Shown: positions 1-9,158 of the stretch, in pieces
Position numbering within the stretch: position 1 is the first letter of the stretch
Layout of the letters: the number at the start of each line of letters is the position of its first letter
Assembly (NCBI GenBank): GCA_030696455.1
Contig: JAUYSH010000085.1
Location: forward strand, 1 to 50,014
Length of the DNA: 50,014 nucleotides
Reading direction: 5' to 3'
Origin: Elusimicrobiota bacterium
GTDB lineage: Bacteria; Elusimicrobiota; Elusimicrobia; UBA1565; UBA9628
Translations under genes and position numbers: made by a program
The notes under the pieces: generated by a model
Database searches by the model: none
What the model saw: the letters and a program-made list of their open reading frames with translations, nothing else
What the model was told of the DNA's origin: nothing

Positions 1-1060
1 TTCCCGCGCCGCCGGCGGCCAGGACGAGGCTCGCGCGCCGGCAGCCTTCGGCGGCGAAGGCCAGCGGGACGGCGGCGCCGGCGGCGGCGGTGGCGGGAAG
101 CAGGATCAGTCCTACGGCGGCCAGCTTGAGCGCTTCGAAGAGGTAGAACCCGGCGGTGGTGTCCGGGACGGCCGCGCGGAGAAGCGCGAAGATGTAAGGC
201 AGCTGCGCGCAGGCGAGCAGGCACAGAGGCAAAGCGATCGCTTGCGCCGCGAGCGCGGCGGGGAGAGCGCTGCGGCCCAGGCGCCGGGAAACCGGGCCTG
301 CCATGAGCGCGCCGAGGGAGCCGCCGAAGATGACGGCGGCGGCCGCGCCGGCGAAGGAGTGCTCGGCCGAGCCCCCCGACAAGGCGGTGATCCGTATCCA
401 GACGAGCTCCGCGGTCATGGCCGCCAACGCGGCGGCGAACGCCGCCGCCGCGCCCGTCCCCGGCGCGAGCAGCGGCGCTCGCTCGTCTTCCCGCCGGGCG
501 GGCAGGGGCTCGCGGCGCAGAGCGAAGAGCCCCGCCGCGGCGCTCACCGCGGCGATGCCGATGAGGGCGCCGTCGAGCCCGAGGGCCGGGATGAGAACGA
601 AGCTCGCCGCGAGCGTGCCGAGAGCGGCCCCGCCCGCGTTGGTAAAGCATAAGCCTTGGAATAGGCCTTCGGAGCGGTGGGCGTGAGCGCTCAGGGCGGG
701 GAGGACGGCGCCCTGGATCACCGCCGGCGCGAACACGAGCAGGAACCCGGCCGCCACGCGCAGACCCTCGGGAAGCAGGCCCAGCGCGGCGGTCGCGGGC
801 GCGCTGAGGAGGATGAGAGCGGCGACCGCGAGCTGAAGCTTGGCCGCCGCCGCGAGGGGACGGGGCGAGGCTTCGGCGCGGCGGCCGAGCGCCGCGGCGC
901 CGAGCGCCAAACCCGACAGGTACGCGCCGAGCACGAGCGCCTGCGTCGGGGCTCCGCCGCCGAGCTCAAGGGCGGCCGCGCGCGCCCATACGGCCTGCGC
1001 GGCGAGCCCGGTGAAGCCGGACGCGGCCGCCTGGCCGAAAAGGAACGCCCGGCCCCTCAT
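1..1060 (-). CDS. Spermidine-synthase-like polytopic membrane protein (C-terminus beyond window edge)
   Basis: The reverse strand is open from an ATG at 1058-1060 to the window edge, giving 353 residues with no stop. The protein is almost entirely hydrophobic, rich in Ala, Leu and Gly. It contains two copies of the signature of the membrane half of fused MFS/spermidine-synthase-like proteins: GLAAQAVWAR near residue 20, followed by LGAYLSGLALG, and AELVWIRITALSGGS about 215 residues later. The two copies suggest an internally duplicated membrane domain. A soluble aminopropyltransferase-like domain may follow beyond the edge but cannot be seen. The start lies 3 bases after the stop of the PilX-like gene, so it is probably the last visible gene of the prepilin operon. 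The substrate is unknown; polyamine synthesis should not be assumed. Confidence 0.75.
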   Translation of the reverse strand, partial: MRGRAFLFGQAAASGFTGLAAQAVWARAAALELGGGAPTQALVLGAYLSGLALGAAALGRRAEASPRPLAAAAKLQLAVAALILLSAPATAALGLLPEGLRVAAGFLLVFAPAVIQGAVLPALSAHAHRSEGLFQGLCFTNAGGAALGTLAASFVLIPALGLDGALIGIAAVSAAAGLFALRREPLPARREDERAPLLAPGTGAAAAFAAALAAMTAELVWIRITALSGGSAEHSFAGAAAAVIFGGSLGALMAGPVSRRLGRSALPAALAAQAIALPLCLLACAQLPYIFALLRAAVPDTTAGFYLFEALKLAAVGLILLPATAAAGAAVPLAFAAEGCRRASLVLAAGGAG

Positions 1061-1063
1061 GCC

Positions 1064-2380
1064 CTAGAGACCGGCGGGCCAGCCGCGAACGTCGCTTTGC
1101 CAGGAGGACCGGGTCAGGCTCACGTTCGTCGTGACGATGCCGGAGGCCGCGTTGCCGTTGTAGTAGAAGTCGACGGGGGAGGCCGCGGCGATGGTCGAGG
1201 TTCCCACGGCGTAGAGCACGCCGTACACATCGCTGTTGCCGCCGCCGCCGCCGCCGTTGTTGAAGTTCCCGCCGACATAGAGAAAGCCGTTGACCGATAT
1301 TTTACTGGAGTTGAGGGGGGTGACCGTGGCGGTGTAGTCCGAATTGATGCCGGGGAAAGCCGCCGGGTCGGTCGAATCGTTCCCGTAGGCCTGGTAGGTG
1401 GCCCAGGCATTGCAGTACTGCTTCCAGGCTTTGTCGGGCATGATCATCGAGACGGTGCCCTTGCCCCAGACGCCGGCGGGCAGATTCATATTGCCCATGA
1501 CGATGAGCGTCCCAGTGTGGAACATCCCAGGCGACTTGACCGAGAGACTGCCCTCGATAAAGATGGTTTTTCCGCTCGTGGTGTTGGCCCAGTTGGCGAC
1601 GCTGCCGGCGTAGTAGCATGAACCCGCGGGCGTGCCCCCGGCGGGGCAGCCCGCGGTGGCCGCGGCCGAAGACCGGTAGAAGTCGAAGTCGATGGAGGGC
1701 GCCGCGGGCAGGCTTGTCTGGAAGGCGTGCCATTGGCAGCAGCCGGGAGAGTCGCAGTTCGGCGGATTGGCGGAGGTGTCCTTGCCGATGATCTGGCTGG
1801 CCGACCAGAATTGAGGGAAATTTCGGCCGGTCGCGTCGATGTTGCTGGGGCTCATGACCGCGCCCCAGTGCACGTTGGCGCCGCCGCCGACGCGCACGCC
1901 CTGCCCGGCGAAGATCGCGGTGTCGCCCATGACGGTGTTGCTGTAGACGACCCGCAACGCGCGCGTCTCCCGTCGGAGCCGGTCCCGTCCGACGGTGATG
2001 ATCGTGACTTGCTGAGCCGCGGGACCGCTGGTGATGCTGATCGCGTAGGTGCCCCCTTCGATGTCGGCAAATGCCTTGTCGAAGGCGTAATCGGTTTGGG
2101 GAATTCCGGCCTGGATGGCGTTCCAAGTGATCGTCGACAGCGAGATGTAAAGGTAGGCTTTTTCCGTGCCGGCTTCCGCGAGGTGGAAGGCGGTGGTGTT
2201 GTGGGACTGCTTGCTGGCGAAGATCGTCTCGCGCTGGATCCACAGCACGATGGCCGGGACCATCACGGCCAGGATCACGAGCATGGCGACGGCTCCCGGG
2301 AGGATCTGGCCCCTTTCCTGACGGAATATGGAAGGGGCACTTCCTCGCTTATCGCTCGGTCGACCGCTTATTTTAATCAT
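1064..2380 (-). CDS. PilX-like pilus assembly protein
   Basis: 438 residues. A basic N-terminus is followed by a hydrophobic helix at about residues 25-47 (GQILPGAVAMLVILAVMVP), then a charged stretch and FHLAEAGTEKAYLYI. This is the typical beginning of PilX-like minor pilins, where the alanine/glutamate helix packs into the pilus. The conserved Glu at mature position 5 of classical pilins is absent, as is usual for PilX-type proteins. The rest is a Gly/Ser/Thr-rich extracellular part with a glycine run (FNNGGGGGGNS) near residue 372. The ATG overlaps the TAA of the preceding prepilin gene by one base, so the genes are translationally coupled. Likely role: minor pilin or pilus-associated surface protein. 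The C-terminal part matches nothing I recognise. Confidence 0.75.
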   Translation of the reverse strand: MIKISGRPSDKRGSAPSIFRQERGQILPGAVAMLVILAVMVPAIVLWIQRETIFASKQSHNTTAFHLAEAGTEKAYLYISLSTITWNAIQAGIPQTDYAFDKAFADIEGGTYAISITSGPAAQQVTIITVGRDRLRRETRALRVVYSNTVMGDTAIFAGQGVRVGGGANVHWGAVMSPSNIDATGRNFPQFWSASQIIGKDTSANPPNCDSPGCCQWHAFQTSLPAAPSIDFDFYRSSAAATAGCPAGGTPAGSCYYAGSVANWANTTSGKTIFIEGSLSVKSPGMFHTGTLIVMGNMNLPAGVWGKGTVSMIMPDKAWKQYCNAWATYQAYGNDSTDPAAFPGINSDYTATVTPLNSSKISVNGFLYVGGNFNNGGGGGGNSDVYGVLYAVGTSTIAAASPVDFYYNGNAASGIVTTNVSLTRSSWQSDVRGWPAGL

Positions 2381-2877
2381 TAGTTCATCACTCGGATTTT
2401 TTGAATGGTCAGCTCGAGGACCTTGCGCCGGCCGAGCTGGATGGACTTGCCCATCGTGATCGAGACGCTGACGATCGAGATGTCGTCGGTGCGGGGATAG
2501 GTGAAGGCGATGTAGACGAGGTTGTTGCTGACGATGGATTGCGCGGTGTCGATGACCTGGATGAGCCGGCTGCCTTGCTGGCGGAACTCCATGTAGCGGC
2601 CGTCCACATGCCGGAAGCGGATGCGGGAGAACGGCCCCTGTCCGGCGGGGGTGTCCATGACCACGGTCGTGGCGACGGCCTGGCGCATGTAGCGGTTGAC
2701 GGTGTCGAGCGTCGTGCGCGCGTCGCGCTGGATCTCGTAGCGCGCGCTCGTCATCAGGAAGAAGTTCTGCATCTGGGTCAACATGGTCGGCCCGACGGTC
2801 GCGAGGATGCCGATGATGGCGACGACCATCATCATCTCGGTCAAGGTGTAGCCGCGCCGGTTCGTCAGCTTCATCAT
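2380..2877 (-). CDS. Prepilin / pseudopilin with type IV N-methylation site
   Basis: 165 residues. The leader MMKLTNRRG is followed directly by YTLTEMMMVVAIIGILATVG, a textbook class III signal: prepilin peptidase would cut after Gly9, leaving Tyr1 with Glu at mature position 5. The C-terminal domain is small and lacks a disulfide loop, as in PilW/PulJ/FimT-type minor pilins. The start overlaps the stop of the large prepilin gene upstream (ATGA), and the stop overlaps the start of the PilX-like gene. The three genes therefore look like a minor-pilin set made together, perhaps forming the tip complex of a type IV pilus used in DNA uptake or adhesion; pilT, comM and dprA occur elsewhere in the window. 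Confidence 0.85.
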   Translation of the reverse strand: MMKLTNRRGYTLTEMMMVVAIIGILATVGPTMLTQMQNFFLMTSARYEIQRDARTTLDTVNRYMRQAVATTVVMDTPAGQGPFSRIRFRHVDGRYMEFRQQGSRLIQVIDTAQSIVSNNLVYIAFTYPRTDDISIVSVSITMGKSIQLGRRKVLELTIQKIRVMN

Positions 2878-5495
2878 GGGAGTGTCACGTTCTTGGAGGT
2901 CGCGACGCTCGGGGCGACGACGATGCCGCTGTAGGTCTTCGTCGTCACCGTCACGCCCGCTGCGGAGACGATGGGGATATACGCGGAGAGATAGTAGGTG
3001 GCGCCGCCCCGCACGGGCAGGACATAGGTGCCGTCGGCCTTGCTCGACACCATGTAGAGGGGGACCTGCGCCGGCGCGGAGGACCCGACGATGGCGGCGG
3101 GCGAGGTGGCGATGGTGTTGGTCGAGGCCAGCAGCAGGGCGCCGGAGGTGACGAGGCCGGCGGCATCGCTGACCGTCCCGGTGATGCTGCCGAAGGCGCC
3201 GGTGACGGTGAAGGTGCCGACGAACACGGTCCCCGTCGAGGTGACGGCCGCGGGAAGCGTGTTCGGCATCATGTCCTGGCCGGACTCCAGCACCGGGAAC
3301 ACCGTGTAGGTGCCCGTCGAGACGTTGCGGATCGTGAAGTTCCCGCTGGTGTCGGTCACGCCGGTGCCGACCTGGAAGCCGGCCCCGTCGATCGCGGCGA
3401 CCGGCTGGTAGGCGAGGGGGGTCGTGCCCGTGGTGATGTAGCCCATGATGCGGCCGCCGAAGTTCAGGGTGAAGTCCTGGGTCGTCACGGCGCCTTCGGC
3501 GATGACGGGCGCCTCGATGCCCTGGACATAAGACGGGTTGACGTTGTTGGGATTGGCGATGATGGTCACGGCACCGCTCGACACGGCCATGAAATACACG
3601 CCGTTGGAGCCGGTCGTTTTCGTGGCGCCGCCGCCTTGGACGACGATGCCGTTGATGGGCTGGTTGGAGGGGTTGGTGACCGTGCCTTTCACGAAGCCCG
3701 CGGCGGTCGTGCTCGTGAGCTGCATATGGACGGCTCCCGCGGCGGGCCAGGGGGGGGTGGTCGTCGCGTTGGGGACGCCCGTGTAGCCGTGCTGGACGAC
3801 GACGACGTTTTCATAGGTGTTCGAGTAGCCGGCGTAGGCGGCGGAGACGATCCAGGCCCCGGTCGAGACGGCCGCCAATTGAAACCGCGAGTACGGCAGG
3901 CCCGGGGCCGGGATCGTGCCGCTCGCGATGTAGGCGGTGAAGGCCGTCGTGGAGCCGGAGTTCGAGTCGCTGGCCGAGATGTAGGTCGTGCCGAGCAAGG
4001 TGGGGACCTTCCCGGCGATCGTCGTGAAGGCCCCCGCGGCCATGTTCTTGGGGGGATACACGAAGCCCGAGAACGAACCCGACTCGTAAAGGAAGTCCCG
4101 CGCGTTGCTGCCCGAGTCGTACGCGCGCCCGTAGTTCGGCAGGTCGGCCGCGCTGATGCCGGGGCTCGAAACCCGGACGAGCTGCTTGCCCGGCGGCACG
4201 CCCAGCCCGTCGGAGGCGGCGTCGTTGGGGATGTAGGTGCCCTCGTAATACCCCGCGGGGGCGTTGTTGTTGTCCGCCCAGCCGACCAGGTCGATGTAGG
4301 GGCTGGGGTAGGCGTGCTCCCAGTCGTAGTACAGGAACACGGAGCCGGCCTTGTTGTTCTTGATGTAGTCGGGATAGGTCAGGGGCAGGCCCAGCGCGTG
4401 GTCGCTGTAAGCGTCCGCCGCCATCCACCCGCCGTTGAGGTAGAAGTAGGAGGCGTTGGCGATGAGGTAGTAATGCCCCGGCGCGATGTAGGTGGTCACC
4501 TGGGTCATGAAGAATTGGCTGCCGAAGGAGCTCGAGTCCCAGCGGAAGGTCCCATCTTCTTCCCTGTATCCGAGCATGATCGTCTTGTACCCCGCCCCGG
4601 TCGTGCCGACGTTGAACGGGGAGGTGGTCGGGTTGTAGAGCTCGACGTACTCGAGGTCGATCGGCGTGCCGTCCGGGACGAAAGTGGCCGACGAGGCAAG
4701 CACCTGGCTGATGACGGGGAACGGGTTGTACCAAACGGCGCCGGTGATGTAGCCCGTGGCGACGGCGGTCAAGGTGAGGTCGGCCGTGACGGTCCCGCCG
4801 CGGCTGGCGATCACCGAGCCCTTGATCCCGTCGGTGAAGCCGGTCGAGGATGCCCGGACGGTGTAAGTCCCGCGATAAACCGCGAAAGAGTAGGCGCCGG
4901 CGGCGTTGCTCATGGCGCCCCAGTTCTCGTTCTGCTCGACGACGACGATGGCGCTCGCCACGGTGCCGCCCGCGGAGTTATTGACCGTCCCGGCGATCGT
5001 CGAATCGAGCGGGTTGACGTTCGGATTTTCGAGGAGGTTGCGCAAAGTCCACGATTTCTTGTTGCCCGCCTCCGACCAGACGATGCTCACCGTGATCTGC
5101 TTGAGGCCGGTGTCGGGATAGGTGAAGGCCACGCTGGTGATGTCGCTGCCCAACATATCGGCCATGCCCACGTAGGTGTAGCGCGTGAAGGTGATGCCGC
5201 CGATGGCGATGGTCTCCGGCGGGTAATTGACGGTGTCATAGAGGATATGGGGGCTGACGGTGGCGTCGGTGCCCGTCGCGGTCGTGATCTGGAGGGAGTA
5301 ATAGCTCAGGTTTTTGAGGGATTCGATGCGCTCCTGCCCCAGGTTGGTGGCCAGAGAGGTCGCGCGCGAGATGAAGGTCGACCTCGCGATGTATTTGAAC
5401 GCCCCGAAAAGGCCCAGAACGCCCACGGAGAGGATGACCGTGGCCACCATCAGTTCGGTCAGGGTCCCGCCCTGCCGGGAGTTTCGTTGGCGCAT
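2874..5495 (-). CDS. Very large PilV-like prepilin with lamin-tail-like and carboxypeptidase-regulatory-like domains
   Basis: 873 residues from the ATG at 5493-5495. The longer reading upstream would place a charged tail before the leader and would start upstream of the promoter -10 box, so it was rejected. The leader MRQRNSRQG precedes GTLTELMVATVILSVGVLG, a prepilin N-terminus with Glu at mature position 5. After about 170 residues of pilin-like sequence come a carboxypeptidase-regulatory-like beta domain (AGTVNNSAGGTVASAIVVV to GTYTVRAS), then a lamin-tail-like domain (DLEYVELYNPTTSPFNVG to KQLVRVSS). Further regulatory-like repeats follow (GTVTNPSNQPINGIVVQG, GYITTGTTPLAYQPVAAIDG, GTVSDAAGLVTSG). 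Ordinary minor pilins are 130-250 residues, so this is probably a pilus-tip adhesin or substrate-binding subunit. First gene of the operon. Confidence 0.8.
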   Translation of the reverse strand: MRQRNSRQGGTLTELMVATVILSVGVLGLFGAFKYIARSTFISRATSLATNLGQERIESLKNLSYYSLQITTATGTDATVSPHILYDTVNYPPETIAIGGITFTRYTYVGMADMLGSDITSVAFTYPDTGLKQITVSIVWSEAGNKKSWTLRNLLENPNVNPLDSTIAGTVNNSAGGTVASAIVVVEQNENWGAMSNAAGAYSFAVYRGTYTVRASSTGFTDGIKGSVIASRGGTVTADLTLTAVATGYITGAVWYNPFPVISQVLASSATFVPDGTPIDLEYVELYNPTTSPFNVGTTGAGYKTIMLGYREEDGTFRWDSSSFGSQFFMTQVTTYIAPGHYYLIANASYFYLNGGWMAADAYSDHALGLPLTYPDYIKNNKAGSVFLYYDWEHAYPSPYIDLVGWADNNNAPAGYYEGTYIPNDAASDGLGVPPGKQLVRVSSPGISAADLPNYGRAYDSGSNARDFLYESGSFSGFVYPPKNMAAGAFTTIAGKVPTLLGTTYISASDSNSGSTTAFTAYIASGTIPAPGLPYSRFQLAAVSTGAWIVSAAYAGYSNTYENVVVVQHGYTGVPNATTTPPWPAAGAVHMQLTSTTAAGFVKGTVTNPSNQPINGIVVQGGGATKTTGSNGVYFMAVSSGAVTIIANPNNVNPSYVQGIEAPVIAEGAVTTQDFTLNFGGRIMGYITTGTTPLAYQPVAAIDGAGFQVGTGVTDTSGNFTIRNVSTGTYTVFPVLESGQDMMPNTLPAAVTSTGTVFVGTFTVTGAFGSITGTVSDAAGLVTSGALLLASTNTIATSPAAIVGSSAPAQVPLYMVSSKADGTYVLPVRGGATYYLSAYIPIVSAAGVTVTTKTYSGIVVAPSVATSKNVTLP

Positions 5496-5505
5496 GTGCC
5501 CACGC

Positions 5506-5534
5506 AGTATAGGTGGTTGCCGAGGACAAATCAA
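5506..5534 (-). promoter_or_regulatory. Sigma-70-like promoter of the prepilin operon
   Basis: Reading the minus strand, TTGATT (5534-5529) is separated by 17 bases from TATACT (5511-5506). Transcription would begin about 4-6 bases before the ATG at 5495. No Shine-Dalgarno site is visible, so the mRNA would be nearly leaderless. Confidence 0.6.
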
Positions 5535-5612
5535 GGAAACTTCTCCGCAATATAGGGAAGCGACCAAAGTCACGGCCCGGGGCTCGACGAGCCGCGCGCC
5601 GACTGCTATCCT

Positions 5613-5963
5613 ATGAGCATGCCCCTGAGCAAAGACGCGCCTCCCTCCCTGGTCGGCCTCCTGAAGGCCTACCCCTGGTTGGGCGTCCTGCTCGCGCTCA
5701 GCCTGATCGTCACGTTATGGGCGGCCACCCGGCGCGCCCCGCCCCCTCCCGAGCCGATCCCTCCGGCCATCGAACCGGCCGCCGACGCTCAGGCGCCCGA
5801 GGCCGAGGTCGAGCCGGAGCCCACGGTGTGGCCCGACAGCCCTCCGCCGGCCCCGGAACCCGCCGCGTCCGCGGTCAAGCCGACGGCCGATGCCGACGAA
5901 CCCTTGACCCAGACCGAAGACGGCGCGTGGAAGGGCCCGACTTTGGCAAAACCCGAGCGCTAG
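5613..5963 (+). CDS. Small proline-rich single-pass membrane protein, unknown function
   Basis: 116 residues: a short N-terminus, one hydrophobic helix at about residues 23-43 (LGVLLALSLIVTLWAATR), then a Pro/Ala/Glu-rich low-complexity tail with no recognisable domain. This resembles the membrane anchor plus periplasmic linker of TonB/TolA-like or pilus accessory proteins, but without a C-terminal domain. TATCCT lies directly before the first ATG, with a poor TCGACG -35 box 17 bases upstream. A leaderless mRNA beginning at the second ATG (5619) is therefore possible. It stands divergent from the prepilin operon and convergent with nrdJ, 10 bases from that gene's stop. Function unknown. Confidence 0.6.
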   Translation: MSMPLSKDAPPSLVGLLKAYPWLGVLLALSLIVTLWAATRRAPPPPEPIPPAIEPAADAQAPEAEVEPEPTVWPDSPPPAPEPAASAVKPTADADEPLTQTEDGAWKGPTLAKPER

Positions 5964-5973
5964 ACCGCGGCGG

Positions 5974-8424
5974 TCACGAGCATTCGGAGTGGCCGCAGTC
6001 GTGGCAGGTCACGCCGGAGCAGCCCGACTCGTGCGAAACGTTGCGCGAGAAGCATTTCGGGCAATGCTCCGCGGCCGCCGCCTCGGCGGCGGCCTCCGGG
6101 GCGGCCCCGCCGCCGTCGATCCAGCCCGTCTTCTTGAGATGGGCGCGCAGGGCGATGGCGAGGGCGTGCGGGATGGAGTCGACGCGGTTGGGGCCCAGGC
6201 CGATCGGGCGGTCGCCCTTGACCGAGTTGAGGTGCTTGAGCAGGCGCAGGGGATCGCCGCCCTCGGCCAGATATTTCGAAACGAGGATGCCGACCAAGGA
6301 GGTCAGGCCCGCGATCTCGGTGCCGAGCGGAGGGATGTTGGTGAACAGCTGGAACGGCCCCCTCTCATCGTAGTTGATGTGCACGTGCAGCGGACCGTAG
6401 CCGGTGCGGATCTGGTAGTACTCGGCGTCGAGGCCGAGGGAAGCGTCCGGCGCGCGGCGCCTGCCTTTTGACGGAGTCGAGGAAAGGTTGAGCACCTGCT
6501 GGGCCTTCGACCCGTCCCGGTAGACGGTGATGCCCTTGCAGCCGAGCTCGTAAGACAAGAGATAGGCGTTGCGGACGTCCGCGGCGGTCGCCTCCTCGGC
6601 CAGGTTGATGGTTTTCGAGACTCCGTTGTCGGTGTGACGTTGAAACGCCGCCTGCATCCGGACATGGGTCTCAACGGCAACGTCGTGAGCAGTCGCGAAC
6701 AGCTTTTGAACGGAATCGGGGATCTCAGGAAGGCCGGCCAACGACTTGTGATTCGAGTCGATGCGGCGCATCAACGTCTTTTCGTCGGAACCGAACCATT
6801 TGTTCTTCTCAGCGAAATCCCGGAAGAGCGGATTCACTTCGAAGAATACGTCTTTTTCGTCGGGCTGTTGGCCGAGCTTGAGAAGCGCGAGAGCCTTTGC
6901 GTTGTAGCGTGTGTAACTTATCGCGAAAAACGGCTCGATGCCGCCGCCCTGCAGGCCCGCGGCGATGGCGATGGTGCCCGTCGGCGCGATCGTGGTGCGC
7001 GCGCAATGGCGCGGACGCCGCTTCTTTCCCCGGAAATGGCTCGAGTCCGGGTCGTAGGCCGAGTCTTTCCAGTTCGGGAAGACGCCGCGCTCCGCGGCGA
7101 GCGTCTCGGAGGCGTCGAGGGCGGCCCCGTTGATGAACGACATGACCTTGTCGCCGAGCTTGAGCGCCTCGGGCTCGCCGTAGGCGACGCCGCTCTTGAC
7201 CAAGGCCTCGGCCCAGCCCATCACGCCCAGGCCGACGCGGCGGTTGCCCTTGGCGAGGCGCTCGATCTCGGGCAGGGGATAGTTGTTGACCTCGATGATA
7301 TCGTCGAGAAAGCGCATGGCGAGACCGACCGTCTCTTTCAGGCGCGGGAAATCCCAGCGCCCCTCGCCGGTCACGAAGGCGGCCAAATTGAGCGAACCCA
7401 AGTTGCAGGGTTCCCACGCCAGCAGCGGGACCTCGCCGCAGGGGTTGGTGCTTTCGATCTGCCCGAGGGCCGGCGTCGTGTTGGAGCCCGAGGCGTTGAT
7501 GCGGTCGAGGACGACGTAGCCCGGATCGCCGGTCCTCCAGGCGAGGTCGACCATCGCGTCGAAAACCTCCTTGGCGCGCAGCTTGCCGGCCGGTTTGCCC
7601 GAGCGCGGATTGATCAGGTCGTACTCGGCGTCGGCCAGGACCGCGCGCATGAAGACCGCGTCTACGCCGACGGAGATGTTGAAGTTCTCCATGACGCCCG
7701 GCTGCGTCTTCATCTGGATGAAGTCCATGATCTCGGGATGGTCGTATCGCAGGATGGCCATGTTGGCCCCGCGACGGGTGCCGCCTTGCTTGACCACGTC
7801 GGTCATGGTGTCGAAAAGCTTCATGAAAGACAGCGCGCCCGAGGCGACGCCCCGCGTCTTCTTGACCGGATCGCCCTTGGGACGCAGCGAGGAGAAGGAA
7901 AAGCCGGTGCCGCCGCCCGACTTCTGGATCATCGACTGCGCCGAGAGCGCCTTGGTGATGGCCTCCATCGAGTCGGGCACGGGCAGGACGTAGCAGGCGG
8001 AGAGCTGCTGCAGCTCGCGGCCGGCGTTCATCAAGGTGGGGGAGTTCGGAAGGAAGTCCCAATGCGCCATCAGGCCGTAGAACTTGGAGGCCCACTCCTC
8101 GCGCAAAGCCTTGGCCTCGGGATGCTTGGCGCACGCTTTTTCCAGGTTGGCCAGCAGGCGCGTGAAGTTCGCCTGCCGCGCGTCGTTGTCGGGCGGGCCC
8201 GCGTGAAAGAGGGTCATGCCCGCCTCGGTTTTGCGCTCGACCCCGGCGAACGCGCCCCAGGCCTCGGCCTTCGGATGGCTCAGCAGTTCCCCGAGGGCCA
8301 CGTTGCGAGCCACGCCCATGAGCCACGCCTCCACCGAAGGGGCGTCGCGCAGGTATTTGTCCTTGATGACCTTGTGCTGATTGGCCGTCAGGTGAATTTT
8401 TCCGGCGGCGTGGGTTTTAGCCAT
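5974..8424 (-). CDS. nrdJ: Adenosylcobalamin-dependent (class II) ribonucleoside-diphosphate reductase
   Basis: 816 residues. The enzyme reduces ribonucleotides to deoxyribonucleotides using a B12-derived thiyl radical, so it works with or without oxygen. Recognisable segments are NSPTLMNAGRELQQLSACYV (first redox cysteine), SGGGTGFSFS, KQGGTRRGANMAIL, and the catalytic NPCGEVPLL with Asn327, Cys329 and Glu331. The radical-domain segment ARTTIAPTGTIAIAAGLQGG and the late TDNGVSKTINL follow. The C-terminus ends in a Cys-rich ribbon (CPKC, GCSGVTC, CHDC), which probably supplies the reducing thiols. GAGAGGAAGG precedes the ATG. It lies 52 bases downstream of a radical SAM gene on the same strand. 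No cobalamin riboswitch is visible in that gap. Confidence 0.95.
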   Translation of the reverse strand: MAKTHAAGKIHLTANQHKVIKDKYLRDAPSVEAWLMGVARNVALGELLSHPKAEAWGAFAGVERKTEAGMTLFHAGPPDNDARQANFTRLLANLEKACAKHPEAKALREEWASKFYGLMAHWDFLPNSPTLMNAGRELQQLSACYVLPVPDSMEAITKALSAQSMIQKSGGGTGFSFSSLRPKGDPVKKTRGVASGALSFMKLFDTMTDVVKQGGTRRGANMAILRYDHPEIMDFIQMKTQPGVMENFNISVGVDAVFMRAVLADAEYDLINPRSGKPAGKLRAKEVFDAMVDLAWRTGDPGYVVLDRINASGSNTTPALGQIESTNPCGEVPLLAWEPCNLGSLNLAAFVTGEGRWDFPRLKETVGLAMRFLDDIIEVNNYPLPEIERLAKGNRRVGLGVMGWAEALVKSGVAYGEPEALKLGDKVMSFINGAALDASETLAAERGVFPNWKDSAYDPDSSHFRGKKRRPRHCARTTIAPTGTIAIAAGLQGGGIEPFFAISYTRYNAKALALLKLGQQPDEKDVFFEVNPLFRDFAEKNKWFGSDEKTLMRRIDSNHKSLAGLPEIPDSVQKLFATAHDVAVETHVRMQAAFQRHTDNGVSKTINLAEEATAADVRNAYLLSYELGCKGITVYRDGSKAQQVLNLSSTPSKGRRRAPDASLGLDAEYYQIRTGYGPLHVHINYDERGPFQLFTNIPPLGTEIAGLTSLVGILVSKYLAEGGDPLRLLKHLNSVKGDRPIGLGPNRVDSIPHALAIALRAHLKKTGWIDGGGAAPEAAAEAAAAEHCPKCFSRNVSHESGCSGVTCHDCGHSECS

Positions 8425-8476
8425 TGGGGGGACCTTCCTCTCAGAGTGTAACAGCGGCCCCGGCTTCCGTCCAGGG

Positions 8477-9088
8477 TCAGGCGAGGATGGGGCGGGCGGC
8501 GAAGTCGGCGCCGATGGAACGCGCGAAGGTTTCCAGGGCCTTCAGGTCCACCCCGGGAAGCTCCACCGCCGTGACGCGCGTGCGGATGCCCGCCTTGACG
8601 CAGTTGGCGGCGAATCGCCGCGAAGCGGCGAACCCCTCTTCGCGATACGCCGGCGCCGGACGCAGCAGCTCGACCCATTGCTTCGGGTCGGCGGTATTGA
8701 GGCTGACCGCGACCTCATCGAGATAGCGGGCGAGTTCCGGGGTGATGTCCCGGTCCCAGATCAGGTCGCCGAGGCCGACGGTGTTCAGGCGCCGCGTCAC
8801 CTGCGGGTAATGGGCCTTGAGATGGAGGCCGACCGTGGTCATCTCCGGGAGGCGAAAGGTGGGCTCGCCGAAGCCGCAGAACACGACCTCGGCGCAGCCT
8901 CCGCCGGCGCCGAGCTTCGCCTCGAGGGCGTTGATCAGCCGAGCCGCCGTGGGCTCCGGGCCCTTGAGGCGAAGGTCGTTGCCCTCGAACAGGTAATCCC
9001 AGGGAACCTTGACGCAGAAGCTGCAGGAGACCGGGCAGCGGTTGGTCAGGTTGAGGTAGAGGGCTTGGCCTTTTTCGTAGAGGATCAT
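8477..9088 (-). CDS. Radical SAM protein of the TatD-associated type
   Basis: 203 residues from the ATG at 9086-9088; an in-frame TTG six bases earlier is the alternative start. LYLNLTNRCPVSCSFCVK near the N-terminus holds the CxxxCxxC that binds the [4Fe-4S] cluster and S-adenosylmethionine. GFGEPTFRLP resembles the GxGEP glycine motif that contacts SAM. The short length and NLTNRCP opening match the small radical SAM proteins usually found beside TatD-family nucleases; no tatD is visible here. The substrate is unknown. It lies upstream of nrdJ on the same strand and may share its transcript, which raises the possibility of a link to deoxynucleotide metabolism, but that is only inference from position. 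Confidence 0.75.
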   Translation of the reverse strand: MILYEKGQALYLNLTNRCPVSCSFCVKVPWDYLFEGNDLRLKGPEPTAARLINALEAKLGAGGGCAEVVFCGFGEPTFRLPEMTTVGLHLKAHYPQVTRRLNTVGLGDLIWDRDITPELARYLDEVAVSLNTADPKQWVELLRPAPAYREEGFAASRRFAANCVKAGIRTRVTAVELPGVDLKALETFARSIGADFAARPILA

Positions 9089-9158
9089 GGCCAAGATGCT
9101 GTAGCAACGATACGGCTTGGAACGTGAGCAAGATCACCGACGTGAGTTGATTCGGCCA

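Noticed and set aside
3636-5555. Long plus-strand open frame of 639 codons opposite the giant prepilin
   Set aside because: Its composition is Arg/Val/Gly/Asp-rich without motifs. It is a GC-driven antisense shadow of a gene with a clear prepilin leader and known domain types.
6634-8451. 605-codon frame opposite nrdJ
   Set aside because: nrdJ is unambiguous with catalytic NPCGE. The antisense frame has no recognisable domain and a His/Arg/Gly-rich shadow composition.
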